Below, piece by piece: positions 1 through 5,868 of a DNA stretch of 8,253 bases. How positions within the stretch are numbered: the stretch's first letter is position 1; each line of letters begins with the position of its first letter. A program made the position numbers and the translations under genes. The notes under the pieces are model-generated. The model ran no database searches. It saw only the letters and a list, made by a program, of their open reading frames with translations, and was not told where the DNA came from. Source of the stretch: Bryobacterales bacterium. GTDB lineage: Bacteria; Acidobacteriota; Terriglobia; Bryobacterales; Bryobacteraceae. The stretch spans positions 5,211 through 13,463 of the forward strand of contig PMEV01000230.1 of the NCBI GenBank assembly GCA_003154855.1. Direction: 5' to 3'.

Positions 1-2
1 TG

Positions 3-413
3 GCGAATCTGTCGCAACTGAAGGACGAGATCTACCGGGTGTGTTACCTGATGGCGCAGGCGGTGGACCTGAACACGCCGCTATCGGGATTGAGCAAGCA
101 GAGGGACTTCACGATCACGAACGAGGTGCTGCGAGGATTCGGCGACGCGGTGAAGGACACGATGAAGCGGGTGCTGGGGGCGATCGAAACGGCGCGGCAG
201 GACGGGCTGACGATCGACGTGACAGGGCTGGACGACTTCGACGTGGGGGATTTCTCGACCGACTTGGCGGACGCGAAGAACCTGCTGGCGTTGGGGATCA
301 CCTCGGCGACCCTGCGGAAGGAAGTGTTCAAGAAGCTGGCCTCGAAATACCTGTGCGACGCGCGGCAGGAGCTGAAAGACCAGATCGGGAAGGAAATCGA
401 CGAGGGGCAGTAA
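3..413 (+). CDS. Probable phage portal protein, C-terminal part (5' truncated by window edge)
   Basis: The reading frame is open from the first complete codon, so the true start lies upstream; the internal GTG at 39 and ATG at 51 are not convincing starts. About 136 residues are visible. The segment is mostly amphipathic helix, with an SGLSKQRDFTITNEVL stretch followed by long charged helices, then an acidic loop (GLDDFDVGDF) and a helical tail ending KEIDEGQ. Portal proteins form the dodecameric ring at one capsid vertex through which DNA is packaged and ejected, and they commonly end in long helices. The main support is context: the next genes are a scaffold-like protein and the coat protein, the place normally held by portal. 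The sequence also resembles, from memory, portal C-termini of acidobacterial prophages. Alternative: a minor head protein placed between portal and scaffold. Confidence 0.6.
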   Translation, partial: ANLSQLKDEIYRVCYLMAQAVDLNTPLSGLSKQRDFTITNEVLRGFGDAVKDTMKRVLGAIETARQDGLTIDVTGLDDFDVGDFSTDLADAKNLLALGITSATLRKEVFKKLASKYLCDARQELKDQIGKEIDEGQ

Positions 414-515
414 GCGGGCGGACGGAAGCATGGGAAAGCAAACAAAAACGCTTTCAGCCGGCGACGAACGCAGATGAACGCCGATGGAAATCGGACAGAA
501 GGGGACGGACGAGAT
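414..515. other. Intergenic gap with repeat copy 1
   Basis: A 102-base non-coding gap separates the portal-like stop from the preferred scaffold start. Its middle holds the first copy of the GATGAACGC-type repeat. I see no convincing -35/-10 pair and no terminator with a T tract. Confidence 0.6.
453..486. repeat. GATGAACGC-type intergenic repeat, copy 1
   Basis: A 34-base element starts TTCAGCCG and then carries 10-bp-periodic units of the form GATGAACGC plus one base (the first unit reads GACGAACGC here), ending GATG. It matches positions 2572-2605 at 32 of 34 bases, differing only at element positions 9 and 13. From memory, repeats of this general form (units like GATGAACRC) are common between genes in Acidobacteria, Planctomycetes and other environmental bacteria. 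Their function is unknown to me. The ATG inside the element at 474 opens the scaffold frame but is probably not its start. Confidence 0.8.
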
Positions 516-1094
516 ATGGACGAAGAGAAACAGACGGTGGAAGGCAAGAGCGACGGGATCCGAGAGATCGTGCGGGAAACGATCGCGGAGTTTGTGAAGA
601 GGGAGCAGTCGAAGACGGAGCCGGCCTACAAAGCGGAACTGGTCGAGGAACGGAAGCGAAGGGAACAACTGGAGCGGAGGCTCAACGAACTGGTGGAGGA
701 GAACAAGCGGAGCCGGCAGCAGGCGGAGGAATCCGAGCGGGCGGCGACGATCCGCGGGGAACTGGCGCGGCTAGGAGTGGGCAAGGTGGAAGTGGCGTTC
801 AAGGCGATCAAGGACGATGTCTACCGGGCCGAGGACGGGCGGCTGCTGGCGCGGGGAGAGCAGGGCGAGGTGGGACTGAAAGAGTACGTGACGCACTTTC
901 TGAACGAGAACCCGGAGTTTTTGCCGGCCCGTATCGCGGGAGGGTCGGGAGCGGTCTCGGCGCACAAGGTACCGGCGGCGAGCAGGGAGAGCGTGGACAT
1001 CGACAAGATCCGGCCGGGGATGAGCTCGGAGGATGCCGAGCGAATCCGGCAAGAGATCGTGAGAATCACATCGCAGACGCTGCGGGGGGCTTAA
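516..1094 (+). CDS. Phage scaffolding-like protein (coiled coil, upstream of coat gene)
   Basis: The protein has 192 residues from ATG 516. The frame extends to an ATG at 474, but that codon lies inside the intergenic repeat, so I prefer 516, which has a purine-rich AGAAGGGG about 11 bases upstream. Residues about 38-78 form a highly charged, Lys/Glu/Arg-rich helix with heptad character (ERKRREQLERRLNELVEENK), a strong coiled-coil candidate. A compact middle region follows (88-140), then a Gly/Ser/Ala linker and a charged helical C-terminus (160-192). Scaffolding proteins act as internal cores or chaperones for procapsid assembly, are typically coiled-coil, have coat-binding C-terminal helices and usually sit just before the coat gene, as here. 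No Ser-His or ClpP-type protease motif is seen, so this is unlikely to be a prohead protease. The assignment rests on architecture and position. Confidence 0.7.
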   Translation: MDEEKQTVEGKSDGIREIVRETIAEFVKREQSKTEPAYKAELVEERKRREQLERRLNELVEENKRSRQQAEESERAATIRGELARLGVGKVEVAFKAIKDDVYRAEDGRLLARGEQGEVGLKEYVTHFLNENPEFLPARIAGGSGAVSAHKVPAASRESVDIDKIRPGMSSEDAERIRQEIVRITSQTLRGA

Positions 1095-1150
1095 GTCAGC
1101 GGTAGGAATCGAGCAGTAAGCAGAGAGAAACGAAGCGAGAGGAGAAACGA

Positions 1151-2062
1151 ATGCCAGCAATAACTTCATCTAACGTGGCCAATGCGATTGCCAAACTGGT
1201 AGCGGCGGATGCGCTGCCAGCCCTGATGGGAAACCTGGTGATGGGGAACCTGGTCAATCGCGATTACGAGCCCGTACTGGCCCAGGCAGGGGATACGGTG
1301 AATGTGCCGATTCCCCCAACCCTGGTCGCCAACAACCTAGCGGAAGGCGGCACGGTGCAGACGCAGAACCCGAACCTGGGGAACGCGCAGATCGTGCTCA
1401 ACACGCACGCGGAAGCGACTTTCCAAGTGCCGGACGTGACGAAAGTCCTGGCGGTGCCGGACCTGTTGAAGCTGTACATGCAGCCGGCGATGGTGGCGCT
1501 CGCGCAGCGGATCGAGACGGACCTGCTGAATACGTACGCGAGCTTCTCGGCGAATACGCCGGTGGGGACGGCGGGAACGCCGCTCACGGAGGCCGTGGTG
1601 GATGCGGCGGAGACGGCATTGTTCCAGGCCATGCTTCCGGCCAGCGAGCCGAGGTTTCTGGTGGTGGATGCCAACGCCTACTCGGCGCTGCGGCAGATCG
1701 AGCGGTTCAGCGAGTACCTGACCGCCGGGGAAGCCGGACTGCAAGCTCTGGTGGACGGAAGCGTCGGGAAGATCAAGGACTTCTACGTGCTGCGGTCGCA
1801 ATTCGTGGCCAAGACGGGGAGTTCTCCGGTGAATACGCACAACCTGGCGTTTGCGCGGAACGCGCTGGGCCTGGTGGTCCGGCGGCTGCCGCAACCGCTG
1901 CCGGGGACGGGGGGCATCGCGGAGTACGCCGAACTGGGCAGCTTCGGAATGCGGGTGGTCATGAGCTATCAGCCGAACACGCTGGCGCAGCAGTTCACGG
2001 TGGATGTGCTGTACGGGGTGGGGGTGCTGAGAAACACGTTCGCGGTGCAGGTAAACAGCTAG
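1151..2062 (+). CDS. Major capsid (coat) protein, P22 gp5-like
   Basis: The protein has 303 residues with a clear start: AGGAG at 1140-1144, six bases before ATG 1151. The N-terminal helix (1-35) is followed by the NRDYEPVLAQAGDTVNVPIP segment and a beta-rich stretch (to about 95) that suits the E-loop of the HK97 fold. A long helix (105-130, LLKLYMQPAMVALAQRIETDLL) suits the spine, and the rest (145-303) suits an A/P domain, ending with strands FTVDVLYGVGVLR. The pattern of N-arm, NRDY, G-TV-VPIP and Q-NPNLGNAQI-L recalls the P22 coat family (gene 5). At 303 residues it is shorter than P22 gp5 (430), so the extra I-domain of P22 may be reduced or absent. An imperfect 15-bp tandem duplication (1226-1240/1241-1255) encodes MGNLV twice. 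It would be the most abundant virion protein, made with the scaffold upstream. Confidence 0.85.
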   Translation: MPAITSSNVANAIAKLVAADALPALMGNLVMGNLVNRDYEPVLAQAGDTVNVPIPPTLVANNLAEGGTVQTQNPNLGNAQIVLNTHAEATFQVPDVTKVLAVPDLLKLYMQPAMVALAQRIETDLLNTYASFSANTPVGTAGTPLTEAVVDAAETALFQAMLPASEPRFLVVDANAYSALRQIERFSEYLTAGEAGLQALVDGSVGKIKDFYVLRSQFVAKTGSSPVNTHNLAFARNALGLVVRRLPQPLPGTGGIAEYAELGSFGMRVVMSYQPNTLAQQFTVDVLYGVGVLRNTFAVQVNS

Positions 2063-2206
2063 CCGGCATCCAAAACCGGCGGCGCGGCAACGAGGCGGCT
2101 GGTTCCGTGGCGGGGAGATTCCGGAGCTTCGGCGAGAAGCCGGGGCTCCGGAAGCTTCCGTCCAGCGCGAAGCGGCCGCAGTGGCGCGGAGAAGGGATAG
2201 GGAAAA
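2063..2206. other. Non-coding gap after the coat gene
   Basis: This 144-base gap is long for this operon. It holds a 5-bp hairpin just past the coat stop (2062-2066 with 2076-2080), the large hairpin at 2119-2153 and an overlapping 12-bp palindrome. No T tract follows any of them. A frame from 2107 crosses the gap but has the Arg/Gly-rich composition of out-of-frame translation. Confidence 0.6.
2119..2153 (+). other. Strong hairpin 3' of the coat gene
   Basis: The arm TTCCGGAGCTTCGGC (2119-2133) pairs with GCCGGGGCTCCGGAA (2139-2153) over 15 bp, 13 Watson-Crick and two G-U, around a 5-base GAGAA loop. A perfect 12-bp palindrome, CGGAAGCTTCCG (2149-2160), overlaps its 3' end. There is no downstream T run, so it is not a textbook intrinsic terminator. 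Possible roles are a 3' stabiliser or processing block for abundant coat mRNA, a partial terminator, or a REP-like insertion. Confidence 0.7.
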
Positions 2207-2530
2207 ATGGACCTGAAAGTCTACTACCAGAAGATACAGCAGATCGAGGCGGCGCTGGCCGAAGCGTTCGTCGTCGTGGTGAGCCAGGAGACGCCGGATG
2301 GAGGGCGCGCGGGAGTGTTGACAGAGGCAACGCGCCGGGTAGCGGCGAAGATGATCGTGGAAGGACGGGCCCGGCCGGCTAGCGCGGAGGAGACCGCGGA
2401 ACACCGCGAGCGGGCGGCCGAGGCCAAGCGTGCGGCCGACCAGATAGCGGCGGCGGGACGGATGCAGATCACGGTGGTGTCGGAGGCGGATCTGCGGGCG
2501 CTGAGGGGCGCGACGCGATCCAAGACCTGA
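2207..2530 (+). CDS. Small conserved-looking head-region protein of unknown function
   Basis: The protein has 107 residues from ATG 2207, preceded by purine-rich GAAGGGATAGGG (2191-2202), an adequate ribosome site. I do not recognise a named family. The N-terminus (MDLKVYYQKIQQIEAAL) is an amphipathic helix. A short hydrophobic strand AFVVVVSQETPDGG follows, then LTEATRRVAAKMIVEGRARPAS, an Ala/Arg/Glu-rich helix (60-88) and a terminal strand-helix MQITVVSEADLRALRG. There is no signal peptide or membrane segment. The reading frame is convincing because third positions are mostly G or C and the residue mix is balanced. Between coat and connector genes, phages often encode a head decoration, head-completion or DNA-end protein. 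Position alone suggests one of these and I would not assign further. Confidence 0.6.
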   Translation: MDLKVYYQKIQQIEAALAEAFVVVVSQETPDGGRAGVLTEATRRVAAKMIVEGRARPASAEETAEHRERAAEAKRAADQIAAAGRMQITVVSEADLRALRGATRSKT

Positions 2531-2696
2531 GCGAGTGCAAGAAGGCGCTCAGCAGAGCGGGAGAAGACAGATTCAGCCGCCGATGAACGCAGATGAACGC
2601 CGATGAGGCAACGTTTCCGAGCGGCAAGTACCGGATTGGGAATTCTCCGACAGGCACTAAACAGAGGACGGCAGGCAGGGACGAGGCGGTGGGGGT
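2531..2696. other. Intergenic gap with repeat copy 2
   Basis: A 166-base gap lies between the small protein and the connector gene. It contains a weak 5-bp hairpin (2546-2550 with 2555-2559) and the second GATGAACGC repeat. A frame starting at 2593 inside the repeat (67 codons) is judged spurious. No promoter is recognisable. Confidence 0.6.
2572..2605. repeat. GATGAACGC-type intergenic repeat, copy 2
   Basis: This is the second copy of the 34-base element at 453-486, in the same orientation and matching at 32 of 34 bases. It shows the 10-bp periodicity cleanly: GATGAACGCA, GATGAACGCC, GATG. Both copies lie between genes of the head module, roughly 2.1 kb apart. Confidence 0.8.
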
Positions 2697-3437
2697 ATGG
2701 CGCTATTCACTGACGGGACGATATCGAGCATCGAGGACTTGGCGGGGTACGAGTCGGGAATCCTGGAGACGGCGACAACGGAACAGATCGATCTGACGAT
2801 CAAGCTGGGCCTGGCGCAAGACGAGCTGGGGATCGACCTGGACGCGTACCTGACGCGGCAGGGATCGACGCTGGGATTGGGCAACGTGGTGGTGACGCCT
2901 CCGCTGGGCAAATGCGCCACCTTCCGGGCGCTGGTCGCGACATACCGGGACGCATACTCCAAGGAGTTGAACGACCGGTACGTGGCCAAATGGACGGAGT
3001 ATCAGCAACTGGCGCAGTGGGCCTGGGATGCGCTGGTGGAGACGGGGGTGGGGACGGTTATGGACCCGATTCCCAGGGCGGATAGCCCGCAATTGAGCTA
3101 CGTGCCGGCGGCGGAGGAGGCGGCGACGTACTTTGTGCGGGCAGCGTGGCTGATCAGCGATGGCGAGGAGGGCAGCCCCAGCGACATCGCGATCCTGATC
3201 GTGCCGGAGGGGAACACGCTGGTGGCGACGGCGGTGAACCCGCCGGCGCAGGCGAGCGGGTGGAACGTGTATGCCGGACTGTCGGTCACGGAACAGACAC
3301 TTCAGAACGCGGGGGCGCTGCCCATAAACGGCCAGTGGACGCTACCGGTGGCGGGCTTGCAGCAAGGAACACCGGCGGGAACGGGACAGGCGCCGGATTC
3401 CTACTTGCGTCCGGGGCCGAATGTGCTGTGGAGATAA
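2697..3437 (+). CDS. Probable head-tail connector/head-completion protein with C-terminal FN3-like domain
   Basis: The protein has 246 residues from ATG 2697, preceded by GAGG and a G-rich run. It looks bipartite. Residues 1-125 are mostly helical (SSIEDLAGYESGILETA, IDLTIKLGLAQDELGIDLDAYL, then a Tyr/Trp-rich helix ending QWAWDALVETG), which fits a head-completion adaptor that docks on the portal. After a Pro-rich hinge (MDPIPRADSPQ), residues about 140-205 form a beta-sandwich-like module with ATYFVRAAWLISDGEEGSPS and GWNVYAGLS, the strand pattern of fibronectin type III or Ig-like domains seen on phage virion proteins. The C-terminus (206-246) is Gly/Pro-rich. Position between coat and tail terminator supports a connector role. 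The FN3-like part is probably displayed on the particle. The stop is only four bases before the next ATG. Confidence 0.55.
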   Translation: MALFTDGTISSIEDLAGYESGILETATTEQIDLTIKLGLAQDELGIDLDAYLTRQGSTLGLGNVVVTPPLGKCATFRALVATYRDAYSKELNDRYVAKWTEYQQLAQWAWDALVETGVGTVMDPIPRADSPQLSYVPAAEEAATYFVRAAWLISDGEEGSPSDIAILIVPEGNTLVATAVNPPAQASGWNVYAGLSVTEQTLQNAGALPINGQWTLPVAGLQQGTPAGTGQAPDSYLRPGPNVLWR

Positions 3438-3441
3438 GCGA

Positions 3442-3936
3442 ATGGCGACACTAGGGAACGCGGCGACGAGCCAGACGCTGAGCATCATGAAGGCGGCCAG
3501 CGGACTGGCGGCGACAGTAGAGGCGATCGCGGCGAGCGAAAACGTGGAATTGGCCCCGATCGAGCCAGAACACGTGAAGGCGCAGCAGGTAGCGGCCGAC
3601 GTGGCGGAGAAAACGGCGGGAGTGAAGTACCCGGCGGTGTACATCTACTGTGCGGGACTGAACAACCTGCAAAAGGAAAAGTTCCGGACGTTCTCGGGGA
3701 AGGTGCAGATGGCGGCGGAAGTGCGTGTGACGCACGACCGGCTGGAGCGTGTCTACGACCATTTGCAGTACTACGTGGCGGCGGTTGTGGCCGTGCTGGA
3801 CGCGAACCGCGGGGACTGGGGATCCGGGATGTTCTACACCGGCGGGTACAAGGTGGAGTTCGGGCCGGTAAAGCACGGGGGCAAGAATTTCCTGCAGGTA
3901 GGAAAAGTCCTGTTCGACGTGGACGCGAGTTACTGA
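3442..3936 (+). CDS. Probable tail terminator / tail-completion protein
   Basis: The protein has 164 residues from ATG 3442. An upstream in-frame ATG at 3421 overlaps the previous gene and is less likely; 3442 has GGAGA at 3430-3434, seven bases away. Residues 1-35 form a helix (LSIMKAASGLAATVEAIAAS). The core has alternating strands (KYPAVYIYCAGLNN, FRTFSGKVQMAAEVRVTHDR), a long helix (LERVYDHLQYYVAAVVAVLDA) and final strands (YKVEFGPVKHGGKNFLQVGKVLFDV). This order, with a strand carrying the Y-A-V-Y pattern, a helix, then paired strands ending near the C-terminus, fits the lambda gpU/tail-terminator fold, which caps the finished tail tube and joins it to the head. It sits directly before the tail tube gene, the expected position. 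A neck protein is the alternative. Confidence 0.6.
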   Translation: MATLGNAATSQTLSIMKAASGLAATVEAIAASENVELAPIEPEHVKAQQVAADVAEKTAGVKYPAVYIYCAGLNNLQKEKFRTFSGKVQMAAEVRVTHDRLERVYDHLQYYVAAVVAVLDANRGDWGSGMFYTGGYKVEFGPVKHGGKNFLQVGKVLFDVDASY

Positions 3937-3996
3937 AGGATTCGCCAGAAAAAATGGGGGAAGGACGGCCCAGGAGGCCGGGGGGATCTAACTGTT

Positions 3997-5172
3997 ATGC
4001 CGTGCGGATACATATCATCGAACGACGAGAGGCTGTATGTGGCGCAGGAGCTGAATTACGGGCAGGTGTCGACGGTGACGAGCCAGAACCGGTTTCCGGC
4101 GGTTAAGCTCGCGGCAAGCCAGAAGCTGGTGCGCCCGAAACGGAAGGACAAAACGGGGACAAGGACGTTCCCGGGTTCGCCGGCGGGGCTGCGGACAACG
4201 ACCACCTTCGACGTGACGACTTACATGACGGGCTGGACGCAGCAGAACGCGGCGCCGGGCTACGGACCGCTGTTCCAGGCGGGGCTGGGAGGCGCGCCCA
4301 TCTTCTTTGGCGGGGGCACGGCGGGAACCAGCCAGAACCCGAAGCTGCTGGCGTTCGCGAGCCCGCACGGGTTAGCTCCTGGCCAGGCGGTGACGTGCGG
4401 AGGCGAGCTGCGGTTCGCGATCGCCATCGTGGACCCGCTGACGGTGGAACTGAACGCGCCATTCACGGCGCTGCCGGCGGCGGGCGCGGCGATCGGGGCG
4501 ACCGTAACATACGGCCCGGCGACGGATTTGGGGTCGCTGAGCATCTACGACTACTGGAGCCCGGCGGACGCGGTGCAGCGGATACTGAGCGGGGCGGCGG
4601 TGGACAAGATTGAGATCAAGGTGAACGGAGACTACAACGAGTTCGAGTTCAGCGGGGTGGCCTGCGATCTGATCGACAGCACTAGCTTTCAGGAGAACCA
4701 AGGCGGCCTGGAGAGCTTTCCGGCGGAACCGGCGCTGCAGCAGTTCGATTACAGCATCATCCCGGGGCACCTCGGACAGGCGTGGCTGGACAACACACCG
4801 GACCGGTTCTACACGCTGACTGCGGCCGAGGTGGTGCTAGAGAACAACATCGACACGCGGCACGAGGAGTTCGGAAGCGACGAGCCGCGGTGCCTGTCGG
4901 CGGGGTCCCGGACGGTGACGGTGAACTTCGAGCTTTTCGAACTGGACAACGCGGCGACGAAGGGACTGTACCAGGCGGCGCGGCAGTACTCACCGATCGG
5001 AGTGATGCTGCAACTGGGGCAGCAGGCGGGACAACTGTTCGGCGTGTGCCTGAATAGCGTGGTACCGGTGGTGCCGGAATTCGACGACAGCGAGACGCGG
5101 TTGCAGTGGAAGTTCACCGGGAGCCAGGCGCAGGGAGCGGGCAACGACGAGATCTACGTGGCATTCGGATAA
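3997..5172 (+). CDS. Major tail tube protein with inserted beta-rich domain
   Basis: The protein has 391 residues from ATG 3997. An AGGAGG at 3972-3977 is distant, and a GGGGGAT ends about 10 bases upstream. Residues 17-110 and 178-391 are strand-rich and free of membrane segments. The C-terminal part carries LTAAEVVLENNIDTRHEEFG, a strand TVTVNFELFE, the helix TKGLYQAARQYSPI, and the closing segment PEFDDSETRLQWKFTGSQ followed by NDEIYVAFG. These fit tail tube proteins of siphophages, in which subunits stack as rings around the tape measure. Residues about 115-175 (SPHGLAPGQAVTCGG, VDPLTVELNAPF) look like an inserted small beta module of the kind seen in phage surface proteins, making the protein longer than the usual 150-250 residues. 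Position after the terminator and before the chaperone is canonical. Confidence 0.75.
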   Translation: MPCGYISSNDERLYVAQELNYGQVSTVTSQNRFPAVKLAASQKLVRPKRKDKTGTRTFPGSPAGLRTTTTFDVTTYMTGWTQQNAAPGYGPLFQAGLGGAPIFFGGGTAGTSQNPKLLAFASPHGLAPGQAVTCGGELRFAIAIVDPLTVELNAPFTALPAAGAAIGATVTYGPATDLGSLSIYDYWSPADAVQRILSGAAVDKIEIKVNGDYNEFEFSGVACDLIDSTSFQENQGGLESFPAEPALQQFDYSIIPGHLGQAWLDNTPDRFYTLTAAEVVLENNIDTRHEEFGSDEPRCLSAGSRTVTVNFELFELDNAATKGLYQAARQYSPIGVMLQLGQQAGQLFGVCLNSVVPVVPEFDDSETRLQWKFTGSQAQGAGNDEIYVAFG

Positions 5173-5176
5173 GGCG

Positions 5177-5542
5177 ATGGACTACCAGAGCGAGAAGACG
5201 TTGGAGTCGAAGACGGCGCCGGGTGTGAAACTCACGATCGCGCGGATGTCGCTGGGGCGTCGGATCGAGCTGACGCGGCGGATCTGGGAGACGGCGCGCA
5301 AGGTGGAATGCCTGTCGGCGGGAAGCGATCCGCGAGAGAAGCTGGAGGCGGCGCTGCTGGCCAGGGAGATCGACCGGGAGTACCTGGCCTGGGGATTGTT
5401 GCGGGTGGAAGGACTGATGCTGGACGGGCAGCCAGCCACTCCGGAGACGCTGATCGCGGTAGGAGCGGAGGAACTGAGCCGAGAGGCGCTGGCGGCGGTC
5501 AAAGCGGAGTGCGGGTTGTCGGAAGAAGAACGAAAAAACTGA
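5177..5542 (+). CDS. Tail assembly chaperone, short (gpG-like) form
   Basis: The protein has 121 residues from ATG 5177, four bases after the tube stop. It is small, soluble and helical: a short N-terminal strand region (KTAPGVKLTIARMSLGRRIELTRRI), a central helix (53-77, DPREKLEAALLAREIDREYLAWGLL), then a small loop (LDGQPATPETLIAVG) and a C-terminal helix. In siphophages the gene between tail tube and tape measure encodes a chaperone made in two forms, the short G and a -1 frameshifted GT, which coat the tape measure before tube polymerisation. Here the last codons are CGA AAA AAC TGA, so a canonical A AAA AAC heptamer ends immediately before the stop, and the frame downstream is open for 109 more residues. 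Size, position and slippery site together make the call fairly secure without clear sequence identity. Confidence 0.75.
   Translation: MDYQSEKTLESKTAPGVKLTIARMSLGRRIELTRRIWETARKVECLSAGSDPREKLEAALLAREIDREYLAWGLLRVEGLMLDGQPATPETLIAVGAEELSREALAAVKAECGLSEEERKN
5533..5539 (+). promoter_or_regulatory. Programmed -1 frameshift slippery heptamer A AAA AAC
   Basis: The heptamer is in the correct phase (codons CGA AAA AAC) and abuts the TGA at 5540-5542. A -1 slip would continue CTG ATC GTC in the frame ending at 5868. A purine-rich GGAAGAAGAA lies just upstream (5521-5530), weakly resembling the internal Shine-Dalgarno that stimulates dnaX-type frameshifting. Confidence 0.75.
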
Positions 5543-5868
5543 TCGTCGCCTTCCACTTTTTGGGGTATTCGAATCCAGCCGGGTGGAGGTGCGACGAATG
5601 CAGGCGCAACAGGCTGGAACAGAAGCGGCGGTGCGGATGGCTGGGGCGGGGGAGAGAAAGCGCACCGAAGGCGGTGTGGGCGCGCAGGACGGCGTCGACG
5701 AAGGAGTGCCCGCGGTCGTACATCACGGCGGAAAGCGTGGGCTGGCTGGAGGCGTTCCACGCCTGGAGGCGGCTGGGGTATCCGGATGCGGAGAGACTGA
5801 CGGCGCGGCAGGCCGAGGCGATGCTGGTGCTGGAGAGGGAGCTGACCGAAGAGGTGAAGCGTGGCTAG
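5539..5868 (+). CDS. Tail assembly chaperone GT extension, -1 frame, Cys-rich (read by frameshift from 5177)
   Basis: This frame has no plausible start of its own. The only ATG after the G stop lies near the end (EAMLVLE), and the upstream ATG at 5308 would translate the G coding region into Arg/Gly-rich nonsense. Read by -1 slip at the heptamer, it adds 109 residues to G for a 230-residue GT protein. The extension looks like a real protein. It has LIVAFHFLGYSNPAGW, then CDEC (139, 142), C153 and C178 (numbered in GT), a CxxC...C...C pattern that could bind zinc, then ECPRSYITAESVGWLEAFHAWRRLGY and a C-terminal helix LTARQAEAMLVLERELTEEV. In lambda the T domain of gpGT recruits the tail tube protein to the G-coated tape measure. 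It overlaps the next gene by eight bases (5861-5868). Independent initiation at a weak TTG (5560) cannot be excluded. Confidence 0.65.
   Translation: MIVAFHFLGYSNPAGWRCDECRRNRLEQKRRCGWLGRGRESAPKAVWARRTASTKECPRSYITAESVGWLEAFHAWRRLGYPDAERLTARQAEAMLVLERELTEEVKRG
5543..5618 (+). promoter_or_regulatory. Candidate frameshift-stimulating stem-loop / H-type pseudoknot
   Basis: TCGTCGC (5543-5549) pairs with GCGACGA (5591-5597). After a one-base bulge (5590), CTTCCAC (5550-5556) pairs with GTGGAGG (5583-5589) with one G-U, giving 14 bp in all. In the 26-base loop, TCCAGCC (5574-5580) can pair with GGCTGGA (5612-5618), which would make an H-type pseudoknot. The spacer from the slippery site is three bases, shorter than the usual 5-9. 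Pairing was found by eye and energy was not computed. Confidence 0.55.

Noticed and set aside
474..515. ATG 474 as start of the scaffold gene
   Set aside because: It lies inside the intergenic repeat and would add 14 repeat-derived residues. ATG 516 is preferred, though 474 cannot be fully excluded.
41..1105. Open frame of 354 codons overlapping the portal and scaffold genes
   Set aside because: Arg/Gly/Ala-rich composition typical of reading G-ending codons out of frame. It crosses two well-supported genes and the gap between them.
2318..2350. TTGACA at 2318-2323 as a promoter -35 box
   Set aside because: No -10-like hexamer at 16-18 bases spacing, and it lies inside a coding region.
1337..2404. 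Minus-strand open frame of 355 codons opposite the coat gene
   Set aside because: Arg/His/Leu-rich shadow of the coat gene, running through the hairpin gap into the next gene, with no context for an opposing gene.
2593..2796. 67-codon open frame starting in the second repeat
   Set aside because: It starts in the repeat, overlaps the connector gene start out of frame, and has no protein-like features.
3966..3980. Small hairpin (CGGCC/GGCCG, 5 bp) before the tail tube gene
   Set aside because: A 5-bp GC stem is expected by chance in this composition. It could mask the AGGAGG but is too weak to call.
5308..5540. ATG 5308 as an independent start for the Cys-rich -1 frame
   Set aside because: The part before 5539 translates to Gly/Arg/Ala-rich nonsense typical of an out-of-phase reading of the G gene. 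The frameshift explains the frame better.
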